DNA of 64,000 nt from Nakamurella multipartita DSM 44233 (GTDB lineage: Bacteria; Actinomycetota; Actinomycetes; Mycobacteriales; Nakamurellaceae), in NCBI RefSeq assembly GCF_000024365.1, contig NC_013235.1, positions 1,798,001-1,862,000 on the forward strand, given 5' to 3'. Positions within the stretch are counted from its first letter, which is position 1, and the number at the start of each line of letters is the position of its first letter. This document shows positions 44,043 to 53,090 of this stretch, one piece after another. The translations under genes were made by a program, and so were the position numbers. The notes under the pieces were generated by a model. It did no database searches, was not told the origin of the DNA, and was given only the letters and a program-made list of their open reading frames with translations.

Positions 44043-44855
44043 GTGCCCGTGACTGACGATGTGGACCGCGATCTGGCCCTGGCCCTGGACCTGGCCGATC
44101 TGGCCGACGAGATCAGCCTGCCCCGCTTCGGGGCGGCCGACCTGCAGGTCACCGCCAAGCCGGACCTGACCCCGGTCTCGGACGCGGATCTGGCGGTGGA
44201 GACCGCGCTGCGCGAGCGGATCGCGCGGGAGCGGCCCGACGACGTCGTCGTCGGCGAGGAGTTCGGCGGAGCCGACCGCCCGGCCACCGGGCGCCGCTGG
44301 ATCATCGACCCGATCGACGGGACCAAGAACTTCGTCCGCGGGGTGCCGGTGTGGGCGACGCTGATCGCCCTGATCGACCCGGCCGTGCACGCGGACCGGC
44401 CGGCGGTGGGTGTCGTGTCCGCGCCGGCGCTGGCCCGGCGCTGGTGGGCGGCCGCCGGCGGGGGTGCGCACGCCCGGTTCGCCGGCGGGCCGGCCCGGCG
44501 CTGCCGGGTGTCCGGGGTGAGCCGTCTGGCGGACGCGTCGCTGTCGTATTCCGAGCCGGGGGAGTGGCAGGCCGCGGGCCGGCTGCGGCCCTTCCAGACC
44601 CTGGTGCAACGCTGCTGGCGGACCCGCGCCTACGGCGATTTCTGGTCCTACCTGCTGGTCGCCGAGGGAGCGGTGGACATCGCCGCCGAACCCGACCTGA
44701 GCCTGTGGGACGTGGCCGCGCTGATCCCGATCGTGGTCGAGGCCGGGGGTCGATTCACGGCAATCGACGGTCAGCCATCCGGCGGCAGCGGCGGGAGCGC
44801 CTTGGCCACGAATGGCCTCCTGCATCCGGAGGTCATCTCGCTGCTGACCGGGTGA
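44043..44855 (+). CDS. hisN: Inositol monophosphatase family phosphatase, probably histidinol phosphatase
   Basis: Protein of 270 residues starting at GTG 44043. Lithium-sensitive phosphatase motifs are present: [29 protein letters not shown] and a C-terminal [18 protein letters not shown], which supply the metal-binding acids. The [14 protein letters not shown] block resembles actinobacterial HisN. A TACAGT -10 hexamer at 44031-44036 suggests a leaderless transcript. Specificity for histidinol phosphate is probable but not proven. Confidence 0.8.
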   Translation: MPVTDDVDRDLALALDLADLADEISLPRFGAADLQVTAKPDLTPVSDADLAVETALRERIARERPDDVVVGEEFGGADRPATGRRWIIDPIDGTKNFVRGVPVWATLIALIDPAVHADRPAVGVVSAPALARRWWAAAGGGAHARFAGGPARRCRVSGVSRLADASLSYSEPGEWQAAGRLRPFQTLVQRCWRTRAYGDFWSYLLVAEGAVDIAAEPDLSLWDVAALIPIVVEAGGRFTAIDGQPSGGSGGSALATNGLLHPEVISLLTG

Positions 44856-44985
44856 ACCACACCCGGGTGGGTGATGCGGCGAGGCGAAGAAATCGTCGCA
44901 ACGGCGGATCGACGACGAAAGTCACTTGTCGTTTTGGTGGTGCGATCACAGACCGATAACTCTTTTGCCTTTAGACTCCGTCGTT

Positions 44986-45675
44986 GTGATTCATGCGTCC
45001 AAGGTCAGCAAGCAGTACAAGGCCTCGACCCGGCCTGCGCTCGACGAGATCAACATCGACGTCGACAAGGGTGAGTTCGCCTTCGTCATCGGCCCGTCCG
45101 GCTCGGGCAAGTCGACGCTGCTGCGCCTTCTGATCAGGGAGGACGTGCCCACCGGGGGCGAACTCGAGGTCAACGGCGAGGACCTGGTGCACATGCGCCG
45201 GGGCAAGGTCGCCGCGCACCGGCGCAAGCTCGGCTGTGTCTTCCAGGACTTCCGGTTGCTGACGAACCGGACGGTCGAGCAGAACGTCGGGTTCGCGCTG
45301 GAGGTGATCGGCCGGTCCCGGGCCTCCATCAAGCAGACGGTGCCCGAGGTGCTGGAGATGGTCGGGCTGGAGGGCAAGGCCAACCGCATGCCCAACGAGC
45401 TCTCCGGCGGCGAGCAGCAGCGGGTGGCGATCGCCCGGGCGTTCGCCAACCGGCCCATCCTGCTGCTGGCCGACGAGCCGACCGGCAACCTGGACCCGGA
45501 CACCAGCGCCGACATCATGCTGTTGCTGGAGCGGATCAACCGGACCGGCACGACGGTGCTGATGGCCACCCACGACAACACCATCGTGGACTCGATGCGC
45601 CGGCGGGTGATCGAACTGCAGCTGGGCAAGGTCGTGCGGGACGAGGCCCGCGGCGTGTACGGCGTCGGCCGCTAG
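44986..45675 (+). CDS. ftsE: Cell-division ABC ATPase FtsE
   Basis: Protein of 229 residues starting at GTG 44986. Walker A is GPSGSGKST (36-44), the signature is LSGGEQQR (139-146), Walker B is [12 protein letters not shown] with D163/E164, and the switch His is in [10 protein letters not shown]. With FtsX it regulates peptidoglycan hydrolases at the septum. A TAGACT hexamer at 44972-44977 sits eight bases before GTG, so the mRNA is probably leaderless. ftsX follows after 105 bases. Confidence 0.95.
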   Translation: MIHASKVSKQYKASTRPALDEINIDVDKGEFAFVIGPSGSGKSTLLRLLIREDVPTGGELEVNGEDLVHMRRGKVAAHRRKLGCVFQDFRLLTNRTVEQNVGFALEVIGRSRASIKQTVPEVLEMVGLEGKANRMPNELSGGEQQRVAIARAFANRPILLLADEPTGNLDPDTSADIMLLLERINRTGTTVLMATHDNTIVDSMRRRVIELQLGKVVRDEARGVYGVGR

Positions 45676-45690
45676 GCCCGCCCACCGCCG

Positions 45691-45712
45691 CCCCGCCCCC
45701 CGCCCCCCGCCC
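45691..45712 (-). other. G-quadruplex motif between ftsE and ftsX
   Basis: The plus strand reads C4-G-C6-G-C6-G-C3, so the minus strand has four G runs with single-base loops, a strong quadruplex-forming pattern. It lies 16 bases after the ftsE stop and 68 bases before ftsX. It could affect transcription through the operon or replication, but function is not shown. Confidence 0.6.
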
Positions 45713-45780
45713 ACCTGGCCCCGCCTCACCGAACCGCCAGCACCCAGCCTGCAGCACTGCGCCGCAGACGAGAGGAACCC

Positions 45781-46683
45781 ATGCGCGCCGGATTTGTCGT
45801 CACCGAAGTCCTCGTCGGATTTCGGCGCAACATCACCATGACCATCGCGATGATCCTGACCACCGCGATCTCCCTCGGCCTGCTCGGCGGCGGCCTGATC
45901 ATCGCGCGGATGACCGACCAGATGCGCGACATCTACGGTGACAAGGTCGAGGTGACGATCTACCTCACCCCCGACATCTCCGCGCAGGACCCGGATTGCC
46001 GGCAGTCGCCCTGCCAGGACATCAGCCAGGCGCTGCAGGCCAACAGCGACGTCGAGACCGTCGACTTCGAGAGCCAGGCCGCCGCCTACGAGCGGTACAA
46101 GCAGCAGTTCGCCGGCCAGCCCGAGCTACTGGAGATCGGCTCGCCCGAGGCGCTGTCCGCGTCCTTCCACGTCAAGCTCTACGACCCGCAGCGCTACCGG
46201 GTCATCTCCGAACAGTTCTCCGGCCAGCCCGGCGTGCAGTCGGTGGCCGACCAGAGCGCGTTCCTGGACCGGCTGTTCAGCCTGCTCAACGGCGTGCGCA
46301 ACGCGACCATCATCGTCGCCCTGATCCAGGCGCTGGCCGCCCTGCTGCTGATCTCCAACATGGTTCAGGTCGCCGCCTACACCCGCCGGACCGAGACCTC
46401 GATCATGCGGTTGGTCGGGGCGTCCCGCTGGCGCACCCAGCTGCCGTTCATGCTCGAGGCGGTCATCGCCGGTGTGGTCGGCGCGGCTTTGGCCATCGGC
46501 GGGTTGGTGGCCGCGAAGTTCCTGTTCGTGGACCAGGCCCTCGGGCCGGTGATCCGGTCGGGGATCCTGCCGGAGATCGACACCGCCACCCTGGTCTGGG
46601 TCTCGCCGATCCTGCTGGCCGCCGGTGGCGGTCTGGCCGCCATCTCCGCGTACGTCACCCTGCGGCTGTACGTGCGGTTGTAG
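45781..46683 (+). CDS. ftsX: Cell-division membrane protein FtsX
   Basis: Protein of 300 residues starting at ATG 45781 with GAGAGGA upstream. One N-terminal membrane helix (IAMILTTAISLGLLGGGLII), a large extracytoplasmic loop with two cysteines (DPDCRQSPCQD), then three C-terminal helices follow, with the conserved TETSIMRLVGASRWRTQLPF segment. It is the membrane partner of FtsE. The extracytoplasmic loop is the part that contacts peptidoglycan hydrolases in related bacteria. Confidence 0.95.
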   Translation: MRAGFVVTEVLVGFRRNITMTIAMILTTAISLGLLGGGLIIARMTDQMRDIYGDKVEVTIYLTPDISAQDPDCRQSPCQDISQALQANSDVETVDFESQAAAYERYKQQFAGQPELLEIGSPEALSASFHVKLYDPQRYRVISEQFSGQPGVQSVADQSAFLDRLFSLLNGVRNATIIVALIQALAALLLISNMVQVAAYTRRTETSIMRLVGASRWRTQLPFMLEAVIAGVVGAALAIGGLVAAKFLFVDQALGPVIRSGILPEIDTATLVWVSPILLAAGGGLAAISAYVTLRLYVRL

Positions 46684-46764
46684 CGACCGGGGAGCGGGGC
46701 GAGGTGCGCTGTGGGCTAATCCGGTGTCCGCCCGGGCCCCGGTCCGCCTACTGTTGACGGCGCC

Positions 46765-47268
46765 ATGAACAAGATCGCCAAGACCCAGAGCAGCAACCGG
46801 CCGACCGGCCGGCAGATCATCGCGTCCAATCGCAAGGCCCGGCACGACTACGAGATCCTGGACACCTACGAGGCCGGGATCTCGTTGACCGGCACCGAGG
46901 TCAAGTCCTGCCGGGCCGGCCGGGCGACCCTGGTCGACGGCTACGCCACGATCAGCGAGGACGAGGTGTGGCTGCGCGGGGTGCACATCGCCGAGTACGC
47001 CGAGGGCACCTGGACCAACCATGCGCCGCGCCGGGCCCGCAAGCTGCTGCTGCACCGCTCCGAGATCCTCAAGCTGACCAGCAAGATGCGCGAGAGCGGA
47101 ACCGCGTTGATCCCGCTGTCGCTGTACTTCAGCAACGGCCGGGTCAAGGTCGAGCTGGGCCTGGCCCGCGGCAAGCGCGAGTACGACAAGCGGCAGAGCA
47201 TCGCCAAGCGGGACGCCGACCGGGAGCTGGAGCGTTACGCCGGCCGCCGGGCCAAGGGCCGCGTCTGA
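46765..47268 (+). CDS. smpB: SsrA-binding protein SmpB
   Basis: Protein of 167 residues with an OB-like barrel and basic C-terminal tail. The block [20 protein letters not shown] and the [13 protein letters not shown] strand are typical, and the tail contains [19 protein letters not shown]. It binds tmRNA and carries it to stalled ribosomes. ssrA starts 58 bases after its stop on the same strand. Confidence 0.95.
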   Translation: MNKIAKTQSSNRPTGRQIIASNRKARHDYEILDTYEAGISLTGTEVKSCRAGRATLVDGYATISEDEVWLRGVHIAEYAEGTWTNHAPRRARKLLLHRSEILKLTSKMRESGTALIPLSLYFSNGRVKVELGLARGKREYDKRQSIAKRDADRELERYAGRRAKGRV

Positions 47269-47326
47269 AATCGAGCCGCCGCCGGCCCGGCCACCAGGTA
47301 GACTGGAGCACGCTGTTCCTCCCCTC

Positions 47327-47695
47327 GGGGGTGATCGGTTTCGACAGCGTGAGTCGAGTGAGGTGAAGCGGGCCGAGGAAGGCAACGATGATCTCGTTAA
47401 CCATCCGTTGCAAAAAAATCAAGTGCCGATTCCAAGCGCACTGAGTTCGCCCTCGCCGCCTGAGCGAGTAAGAACTCCGTCAGACCGGGAGTCCTCCGAC
47501 CCGGAGCCTGACGTCAGCTAGGAGGATCACCGAGAGGCCCGGTCGCGGGGCCTTGAGGGACATCAAACAGCGACTGGGCCCGTCACACCGTGGTGTCCGT
47601 GACAGCGGTGGGGTCAAGTAGAGACATAACGGACTGCGCCCGGAGAAGCCCTCGCAAGGCCACGGTGGACGCGGGTTCAATTCCCGCCACCTCCA
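47327..47695 (+). ncRNA. ssrA: Transfer-messenger RNA (tmRNA)
   Basis: The 5' end GGGGGTGATCGG pairs with the 3' end CACCTCC-A to form the acceptor stem with one G-U pair. A T-loop GGTTCAATTCC is present near the 3' end. The resume codon GCA is at 47410, and the tag AKKSSADSKRTEFALAA is followed by TGA at 47461. CCA is not encoded. smpB is directly upstream. A TAGACT hexamer at 47299-47304 is a likely -10 element. Confidence 0.95.
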
Positions 47696-47711
47696 CGTGT
47701 GATGCACGTGA

Positions 47712-47749
47712 CGACAAGGGCCCCGCCTGATCAGGCGGGGCCCTTGTCG
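47712..47749. terminator. 38-bp perfect palindrome after ssrA
   Basis: The sequence is an uninterrupted palindrome centred between 47730 and 47731, with half-site CGACAAGGGCCCCGCCTGA. It lies 17 bases after tmRNA and before a convergent gene, so it probably terminates ssrA transcripts and possibly those from the other side. It lacks a clear T tract. Confidence 0.6.
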
Positions 47750-47775
47750 CGTTCCGGGATCAGTTCGGCTCGGGG

Positions 47776-48342
47776 TCAGGCCGGCGGCTCGGCCCGCTCC
47801 CCAGGGGGCTTGGGCCGGCTCTTGCGCTTGTCCGGCCGCTTGCCGGTCTTGTCCCGCGGCGGATCGCCGCGCTCGGGCTCCTCCAGGTCCTCCCGGAGCC
47901 GTTCCAGCTCGCCGCGCAGGTAATCCCGGGTGGCGACCTCACCGATGGCCACCCGCAGGGCGGCCAGCTCACGGGCGATGAACTCGGTGTCCTCCTTGGT
48001 CTGCGCGGCGCGCGAGCGGTCCTCCTCCAGCGAGATCCGGTCCCGGTCGTCCTGCCGGTTCTGGGCCAGCAGGATCAGCGGCGCCGCGTAGGCGGCCTGC
48101 GTGGAAAAGGCCAGGTTGAGCAGGATGAACGGGTAGGGGTCCCACTGGTAGCTGACCGCGAACAGGTTCAGCGCGATCCAGATGATCACCACCAGGGTCT
48201 GCCAGAACAGGAACGTGCCGGTGCCCAGGAACCGGGCCAGCCGTTCGGAGAGCCGGCCGAAGGTCTCCGGGTCGATCTCCATGGAGAACCGGCGGCTGCT
48301 GCGCGGCTGGTCCAACCGGCGCCGGGTCGGTGATTCAGCCAT
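47776..48342 (-). CDS. DUF1003 membrane protein
   Basis: Protein of 188 residues starting at ATG 48342, overlapping the MgtE-like gene stop by eight bases. Two close membrane helices (TLVVIIWIALNLFAV and FILLNLAFSTQAAYAAPLIL) carry the DUF1003 hallmark, with NRQDDRDR after them. A charged coiled-coil-like segment and a basic tail follow. The pairing with an MgtE/CBS protein is recurrent in actinobacteria and hints at divalent-cation function; function is not known. Confidence 0.85.
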   Translation of the reverse strand: MAESPTRRRLDQPRSSRRFSMEIDPETFGRLSERLARFLGTGTFLFWQTLVVIIWIALNLFAVSYQWDPYPFILLNLAFSTQAAYAAPLILLAQNRQDDRDRISLEEDRSRAAQTKEDTEFIARELAALRVAIGEVATRDYLRGELERLREDLEEPERGDPPRDKTGKRPDKRKSRPKPPGERAEPPA

Positions 48343-49630
48343 TGCCCACCCCGCGCGCGGCCGGCGCCGGCTCGTCCTCGTCCAGCCCGTCGTCGCGCCA
48401 GTTGTCCGGCAGCAGGTGATCGAGCACGTCGTCCACGGTGACCGCGCCGAGCAGGTGTTCCTCGTCGTCGACCACCGGCGCGCAGACCAGGTTGTAGGAG
48501 GCGAAGAACCGGGTCACGTCGGCCAGCGAGGCGTCGGGGCGCAGCCGCGACATCTCCGCGTCCAGGGCGCCGGCAACCAGTTCGAACGGTGGCTCGCGCA
48601 GCAGCCGCTGGGTGTGCACGCAGCCCAGGTACCGGCCGGTGGGGGTGGCCTGCGGGGGGCGGGCGACGAAGACCATCGAGGCCAGCGCGGGGGTCAGGTC
48701 GGGGGAGCGGACCCGGGCCAGCGCCTCGGCGATCGTGGCGTCGGGGGTGAGCACCACCGGTTCGGGGGTCATCAGACCACCGGCCGACTCGGAGGAGTAC
48801 TGCAGCAGCCGGCGCACCGGGGCCGACTCCTCGGGCTCCATCAGGCCCAGCAGTCGCTCCTGGATCCCGGCGGGCAGTTCGGAGAGCAGGTCGGCGGCGT
48901 CGTCGGGTTCCATCGCCTCCAGGATGTCCGCGGCCCTGGCCTCGTCCAGGTGGGCCAGGATCTCCTTCTGGTCGTCCTCGGACAGCTCCTGGATGATGTC
49001 GGCGAGCCGGTCGTCGTCCATCGCGTCGGCGACCTCGTAGCGCAGCGCCGCGTCCAGCTCGCGCAGGATCACCGCGGCGTCGGCGGCCCGCAGGCCGTCC
49101 ATCTGGGCCAGCACCTGCTGGGAGCCGCGGATCGCCTGCCCGGTCAGCTCGGCCGGCCCGAGCCCGCGCAGATCCTGCCAGCCGACCACCTGGATGGGGG
49201 CGCGCCGCACGATCCGCCGGGTCTTCTCGCGCACCGCGACCCGGGAGACTACCCAGTCCCGGCTCCGGGTGCGTTCCATCGCCGCGTCGACCACGACGGC
49301 CGCGCTGGCGGTCGTGGTCAGCTGGACCGGGACGCCGAGCAGCTGGCCGATCAACCGCAGCTCCAGCGGCCGCTGCTCGAACCGGCGCATGCTCACCGAT
49401 CCGCTGGACAGGGCCACCGCGTGCGACTCCAGGCTGCCCACCCGCAACATCGGCACGAAGATCGGGCGGCGGGTGAGCAGCTCGACGACCAGGCCGAGCA
49501 CCCGGGGCGGCTTGCGGTCCAGGCGCAGCGCCACCACGATGTCGCGCACCTTGCCGATCGATTCGCCGCCCGGCCCGAATACCGGCAGTCCGGCCAGCTG
49601 GGCGACGAAGACTCTGGTGGAGGGTGGCAC
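48335..49630 (-). CDS. MgtE N-domain/CBS protein without transmembrane part
   Basis: Protein of 431 residues starting at GTG 49630. The N-terminal part has a PRC-barrel-like strand set (LPVFGPGGESIGKVRDIVVAL). The MgtE intracellular N domain spans about residues 170-290, with DDRLADIIQELSEDDQ and EAMEPDDAADLLSEL, and two CBS domains follow (GGLMTPEPVVLTPDATIAEA onwards). The membrane channel domain of MgtE is missing. It likely senses magnesium or adenine nucleotides and may act through the overlapping DUF1003 membrane protein. Confidence 0.85.
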   Translation of the reverse strand: MPPSTRVFVAQLAGLPVFGPGGESIGKVRDIVVALRLDRKPPRVLGLVVELLTRRPIFVPMLRVGSLESHAVALSSGSVSMRRFEQRPLELRLIGQLLGVPVQLTTTASAAVVVDAAMERTRSRDWVVSRVAVREKTRRIVRRAPIQVVGWQDLRGLGPAELTGQAIRGSQQVLAQMDGLRAADAAVILRELDAALRYEVADAMDDDRLADIIQELSEDDQKEILAHLDEARAADILEAMEPDDAADLLSELPAGIQERLLGLMEPEESAPVRRLLQYSSESAGGLMTPEPVVLTPDATIAEALARVRSPDLTPALASMVFVARPPQATPTGRYLGCVHTQRLLREPPFELVAGALDAEMSRLRPDASLADVTRFFASYNLVCAPVVDDEEHLLGAVTVDDVLDHLLPDNWRDDGLDEDEPAPAARGVGNG

Positions 49631-49811
49631 GTGCTCAGGTTAGGGGCCGCCGCGGCCGACGCCGCACGGCCCCTGAATCCACGGCGGTGCCGCGGCGATT
49701 CCCAGCGTCCTCACATGGCGGGCCCACGCCGGGCGGACAGCTCAGATCAGTAGGGTGGCCTGTTGCCGCCTGCGGCTCGATTCCCTGACTCCTGACCTGA
49801 GGAAGACCCCG

Positions 49812-50888
49812 ATGCGCCTCCGCGTCCTTGTCCTTGCCCTGCCCCTGGCGGTCGGCGTCCTGCTCGCCGGCTGTGGTTCCGGGTCGGACACGACGTCGTC
49901 GCCCAGCGCGTCGGCCTCGACCACGGCGGCCACTCTCGGCCCGACGGTGCCGGCGGCCACGGCCGTGGCCGCGGCCGTGCCGGCCGATCAGCTGCCCACC
50001 GCCAGCGGCGCGTTCGGTGAGAAGCCGACCATCACCTTCCCGTCCTCCTACCCGCCGCCGAGCCTGCAGCGGGTCATCCTGTCCGAAGGCACCGGCCCGG
50101 TCACCCAGAGCGGTGACTGGCTGATCACCAACTACCTGGGTCAGGTGTGGGGCGGGTCGGTCTTCGACAACTCCTACGACCGCGGGGCCACCTCGGCCTT
50201 CCAGATCGGCGTCGGCAAGGTGGTGCCCGGGTGGGACGTCGGCCTGGTCGGCGTTCCGGTGGGCAGCCGGGTGATGCTGTCCCTGCCGCCGGCCGACGGC
50301 TACGGCAGCAAGGGCAACAGCAGCGCCGGCATCACCGGCACCGACACCCTGGTCTTCGTCGTTGACATCGTCGACGCGGTCGGCGCCGCGGCCTCCGGGC
50401 AGGCCGACGCCGAGGTCCAGCCGGCCCCGGCGAACGCGCCGCAGGTCAGCGGCGATCTGGGCGGTCCGGCCACGGTGAGCGTGCCGGCCGGCACCCCGGA
50501 GCCGACGACGCCGACGGTGACCGTGCTGGCCAAGGGCACCGGGGCGCCGATCCAGCTCGGCCAGGTGCTGGTCCAGTACTCCGCGGTGACCTGGACCGGT
50601 GAGGACGCCGGGTCGACCTGGACCACCGGGGCCGCCGCCGGCGGTGGGCCGCAGGAGCTGCCGGTCGCCACCGGGGGACCGTTCGAGGGGCTGACCGGCG
50701 TGCCGCTGGGCAGCCGGGTGCTCGTGCAGATCCCGGGCCAGACCGACGCCTCCACCGGTCAGGCCCAGCCGGCCATCGCCGCGGTGGTCGACGTGCTGGT
50801 GCAGACCACGGTGACCCCGGCCACGGCGACCTCCGGATCGGCCGCGCCCAGTAGCGCGGCGAGCGGCAGCGTGGCCCCGACCAGCTGA
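49812..50888 (+). CDS. FKBP-type peptidyl-prolyl isomerase lipoprotein
   Basis: Protein of 358 residues with lipobox GVLLAGC (lipidated C21). The first FKBP domain covers about residues 80-205, with VTQSGDWLITNYLGQVWGG, FDNSYDRGATSAFQIG, VVPGWDVGLVGVPVGSRVML and a DTLVFVVDIVD end. A second, similar but weaker domain follows with LGQVLVQYSAVTWTGEDAGST and GLTGVPLGSRVLVQIP, lacking several active-site aromatics. Probably assists folding of exported proteins. Start ATG 49812 was chosen for its signal peptide. Confidence 0.85.
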   Translation: MRLRVLVLALPLAVGVLLAGCGSGSDTTSSPSASASTTAATLGPTVPAATAVAAAVPADQLPTASGAFGEKPTITFPSSYPPPSLQRVILSEGTGPVTQSGDWLITNYLGQVWGGSVFDNSYDRGATSAFQIGVGKVVPGWDVGLVGVPVGSRVMLSLPPADGYGSKGNSSAGITGTDTLVFVVDIVDAVGAAASGQADAEVQPAPANAPQVSGDLGGPATVSVPAGTPEPTTPTVTVLAKGTGAPIQLGQVLVQYSAVTWTGEDAGSTWTTGAAAGGGPQELPVATGGPFEGLTGVPLGSRVLVQIPGQTDASTGQAQPAIAAVVDVLVQTTVTPATATSGSAAPSSAASGSVAPTS

Positions 50889-50911
50889 CCCGCGCCGGAC
50901 CGGCCTCGGCC

Positions 50912-50937
50912 CCGGCCCCGACCGGGGTCGGGGCCGG
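50912..50937. terminator. GC-rich palindrome after the FKBP gene
   Basis: CCGGCCCCGACC and GGTCGGGGCCGG are perfectly complementary around a central GG. It lies 24 bases after the FKBP stop, before a convergent small gene. It probably acts as a terminator. Direct repeats containing CTCACTGCCGGG follow it. Confidence 0.45.
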
Positions 50938-50990
50938 CCCGGGGCTCGGCGGCGCGGCCGGGACTCACTGCCGGGCCTCACTGCCGGGAC

Positions 50991-51221
50991 TCAGTGGAAG
51001 ATCGGCACGATCAGGTAGATGCCGTACAGCGCGATCAGCCCGGCCACGCCCAGACAGGCGTAGCCGGCGACCCGGGCCAGGCCGGCGGACCGGCCCGCGC
51101 CGGTGGTGGTCTGGGCGTGGGTGAGCGCGGCCACGCCGAGTGCGAAGATGCCGACGATGGACACCGCGGCCACCACGGTGGTGACGGCGACCAGGGCCAG
51201 GGACGACCAGTCGATCTTCAT
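50991..51221 (-). CDS. Small membrane protein downstream of the phosphate transporter
   Basis: Protein of 76 residues with two membrane helices (LALVAVTTVVAAVSIVGIFALG and GYACLGVAGLIALYGIYLIV) joined by a short loop. Starts 11 bases after the Pit gene stop on the same strand, so it is likely cotranscribed. Small proteins of this kind commonly accompany Pit transporters in actinobacteria. Function unknown. Confidence 0.7.
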   Translation of the reverse strand: MKIDWSSLALVAVTTVVAAVSIVGIFALGVAALTHAQTTTGAGRSAGLARVAGYACLGVAGLIALYGIYLIVPIFH

Positions 51222-51231
51222 GCCGCCGCCC

Positions 51232-52395
51232 TCATCCGATGACCTCCGGGGAGCGCGGCGTGGACTCGCCCTCGCCCGGGTTGATCACCACGTCCCGGGC
51301 GTCGTTGACGTTGTCGGCCGAGACCGGGGCCCGGCGGGAGATCGCGTAGATGGCGGCCGAGCCGGCGACCAAGCCGGCGAAGACGATGACCAGGCCCAGG
51401 GTGCCGGTGCCGGCGATCGCCGCGGAGGCGCCCCCGGCCAGCGCGGCCGCCGGCAGCGTCAGCAACCAGCCGTAGACCATCCGGCGGGCGGTGCCCCAGC
51501 GGACGTCGGCGAGCTTGCGACCCACTCCGGAACCGAGGATCGAGCCGGCACACACCTGCGTGGTGGACAGCCCGAAGCCCATGTGCGACGAGGCCAGGAT
51601 CGCCGCCGCCGAGGTGGTCTCCGCGGCCAGGCCCTGCGGCGACTTGATCTCCACGATGCCCTTGCCCATCGTGCGCATGATGCGCCAGCCGCCCGAGTAG
51701 GTGCCCAGGCCGATGGCCAGGCCGGCGGTGACGATCACCCAGAACTGGGGTCCGGTGCCCGACTCCTGGTACCCGGCGGTGATCAGCACCAGGGTGATCA
51801 CGCCCATCGTCTTCTGGCCGTCGGAGGTGCCGTGGGCCAGCGCGATCATCGAGCCGGACACGGTCTGCCCGCGGCGGAACCAGCCGGCGGCCGGCTCCTG
51901 ATCGGCCCGGTGCAGCCACTTGTAGACCAGGAACGTGGCCAGGCCGGCGGCCAGCCCGGCCACCAGCGGCGCCATCAGCGCGGGCAGCACGATCTTGGAC
52001 ACGATGACCGAGAAGTTCACCCCGGCGGTGCCGGCGCCGACCAGGACCGCCCCGATCAGGCCGCCGAACAGGGCGTGCGAGGAACTCGACGGCATGCCGA
52101 ACAGCCAGGTGGTCAGGTTCCACAGGATGGCGCCGACCAGCCCGGCGAAGATCATCGTCGGGGTGACCACGGCATCGTTGACGATGCCGCCCGAGATGGT
52201 CTTGGCCACCTCGGTGGACAGGAATGCGCCGATCACGTTGAGCACGGCGGCCAGCAGGACCGCGACCCGGGGGCGCAGCGCGCCGGTGGCCACCGAGGTG
52301 GCCATCGCGTTGGCGCTGTCGTGGAAGCCGTTGGTGAAGTCGAAGACGAGCGCGGTCACCACGACCAGCGTCACCACGAACAGCGTCGTCGTCAT
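51232..52395 (-). CDS. Inorganic phosphate transporter, Pit family
   Basis: Protein of 387 residues from ATG 52395, which has AGGA nine bases upstream; ATG 52401 would add two residues but is too close to that site. About ten membrane helices form two inverted repeats, each with the Pit signature: DFTNGFHDSANAMATSVATG in the first and a GxxDGQKTMG-like segment (HGTSDGQKTMGVITLVL) in the second. It imports metal phosphate with protons. A single GTTCA-type half-site upstream is too weak to call a PhoP box. Confidence 0.9.
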   Translation of the reverse strand: MTTTLFVVTLVVVTALVFDFTNGFHDSANAMATSVATGALRPRVAVLLAAVLNVIGAFLSTEVAKTISGGIVNDAVVTPTMIFAGLVGAILWNLTTWLFGMPSSSSHALFGGLIGAVLVGAGTAGVNFSVIVSKIVLPALMAPLVAGLAAGLATFLVYKWLHRADQEPAAGWFRRGQTVSGSMIALAHGTSDGQKTMGVITLVLITAGYQESGTGPQFWVIVTAGLAIGLGTYSGGWRIMRTMGKGIVEIKSPQGLAAETTSAAAILASSHMGFGLSTTQVCAGSILGSGVGRKLADVRWGTARRMVYGWLLTLPAAALAGGASAAIAGTGTLGLVIVFAGLVAGSAAIYAISRRAPVSADNVNDARDVVINPGEGESTPRSPEVIG

Positions 52396-52493
52396 TCCCA
52401 TCTTTCCTGTGTGGGGGGCGGGTGATCCATGCGCAAAGCGCGGGAAGCTTTCCGGAACGGGAGGTGTTCAAACGGGGTCGTTAGGGTGAACAG

Positions 52494-52994
52494 GTGACCA
52501 CGCGGACAGTATCTCGGCCCGAGCGAATCCGCGACGCCGTCGGTGTCCTGGCCCGGCTGATCCTGGCCGGCGTCTTCCTGGTCTCCGGCGGGCTCAAGGC
52601 CTGGGACGCCCGGGAGACCATCGTCGCGGTCCGGGCCTATCAACTGCTGCCCGAGTCGCTGGTGGGTCCAGTGGCCGCGATCCTGCCCTATTTCGAGCTG
52701 GCCCTTGGCCTGTTGTTGCTGATCGGGCTGGCCACCCGGCTGGCCGCGGTGCTGGCCGCCGTGGTGATGGTGATGTTCATCGCGGCGGTGGCCTCGGCGG
52801 CGGCCCGGGGCTTGTCCATCGACTGCGGGTGCTTCGGCGGCGGGGGTCAGGTCGAGCCCGGCCAGACCGCCTACACGGCGGAAATCCTGCGCGACGCGGG
52901 CCTGCTGGCGCTGGCGGTGTACCTCGCGATCAGGCCGGACACCCCCTGGTCGGTGGACCGGTTCGCCCATCGGCGGGCAGCGCACGCGGCATAG
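52494..52994 (+). CDS. MauE/DoxX family membrane protein
   Basis: Protein of 166 residues with four membrane helices and GTG start 52494. It has the MauE-type cysteine motif SIDCGCFGGGG between helices three and four. Such proteins act in thiol redox of exported proteins. The next gene encodes a DsbA-like membrane-anchored thioredoxin-fold protein, supporting a shared role in disulfide exchange outside the cell. The gene diverges from the Pit transporter. Confidence 0.8.
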   Translation: MTTRTVSRPERIRDAVGVLARLILAGVFLVSGGLKAWDARETIVAVRAYQLLPESLVGPVAAILPYFELALGLLLLIGLATRLAAVLAAVVMVMFIAAVASAAARGLSIDCGCFGGGGQVEPGQTAYTAEILRDAGLLALAVYLAIRPDTPWSVDRFAHRRAAHAA

Positions 52995-53090
52995 TGGTGA
53001 CGCAGAGTCGCGCCGGTCGGCGCCGGCGGACGGTCGGGGACCGGGCGATCGGGGGACCGGCCGATGAATGGATACGGAGAGGACAGCGCA

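Noticed and set aside
52441-52493. Possible PhoP box in front of the Pit transporter
   Set aside because: Only one GTTCACC-like half-site is convincing; the second repeat at 11-base spacing does not match.
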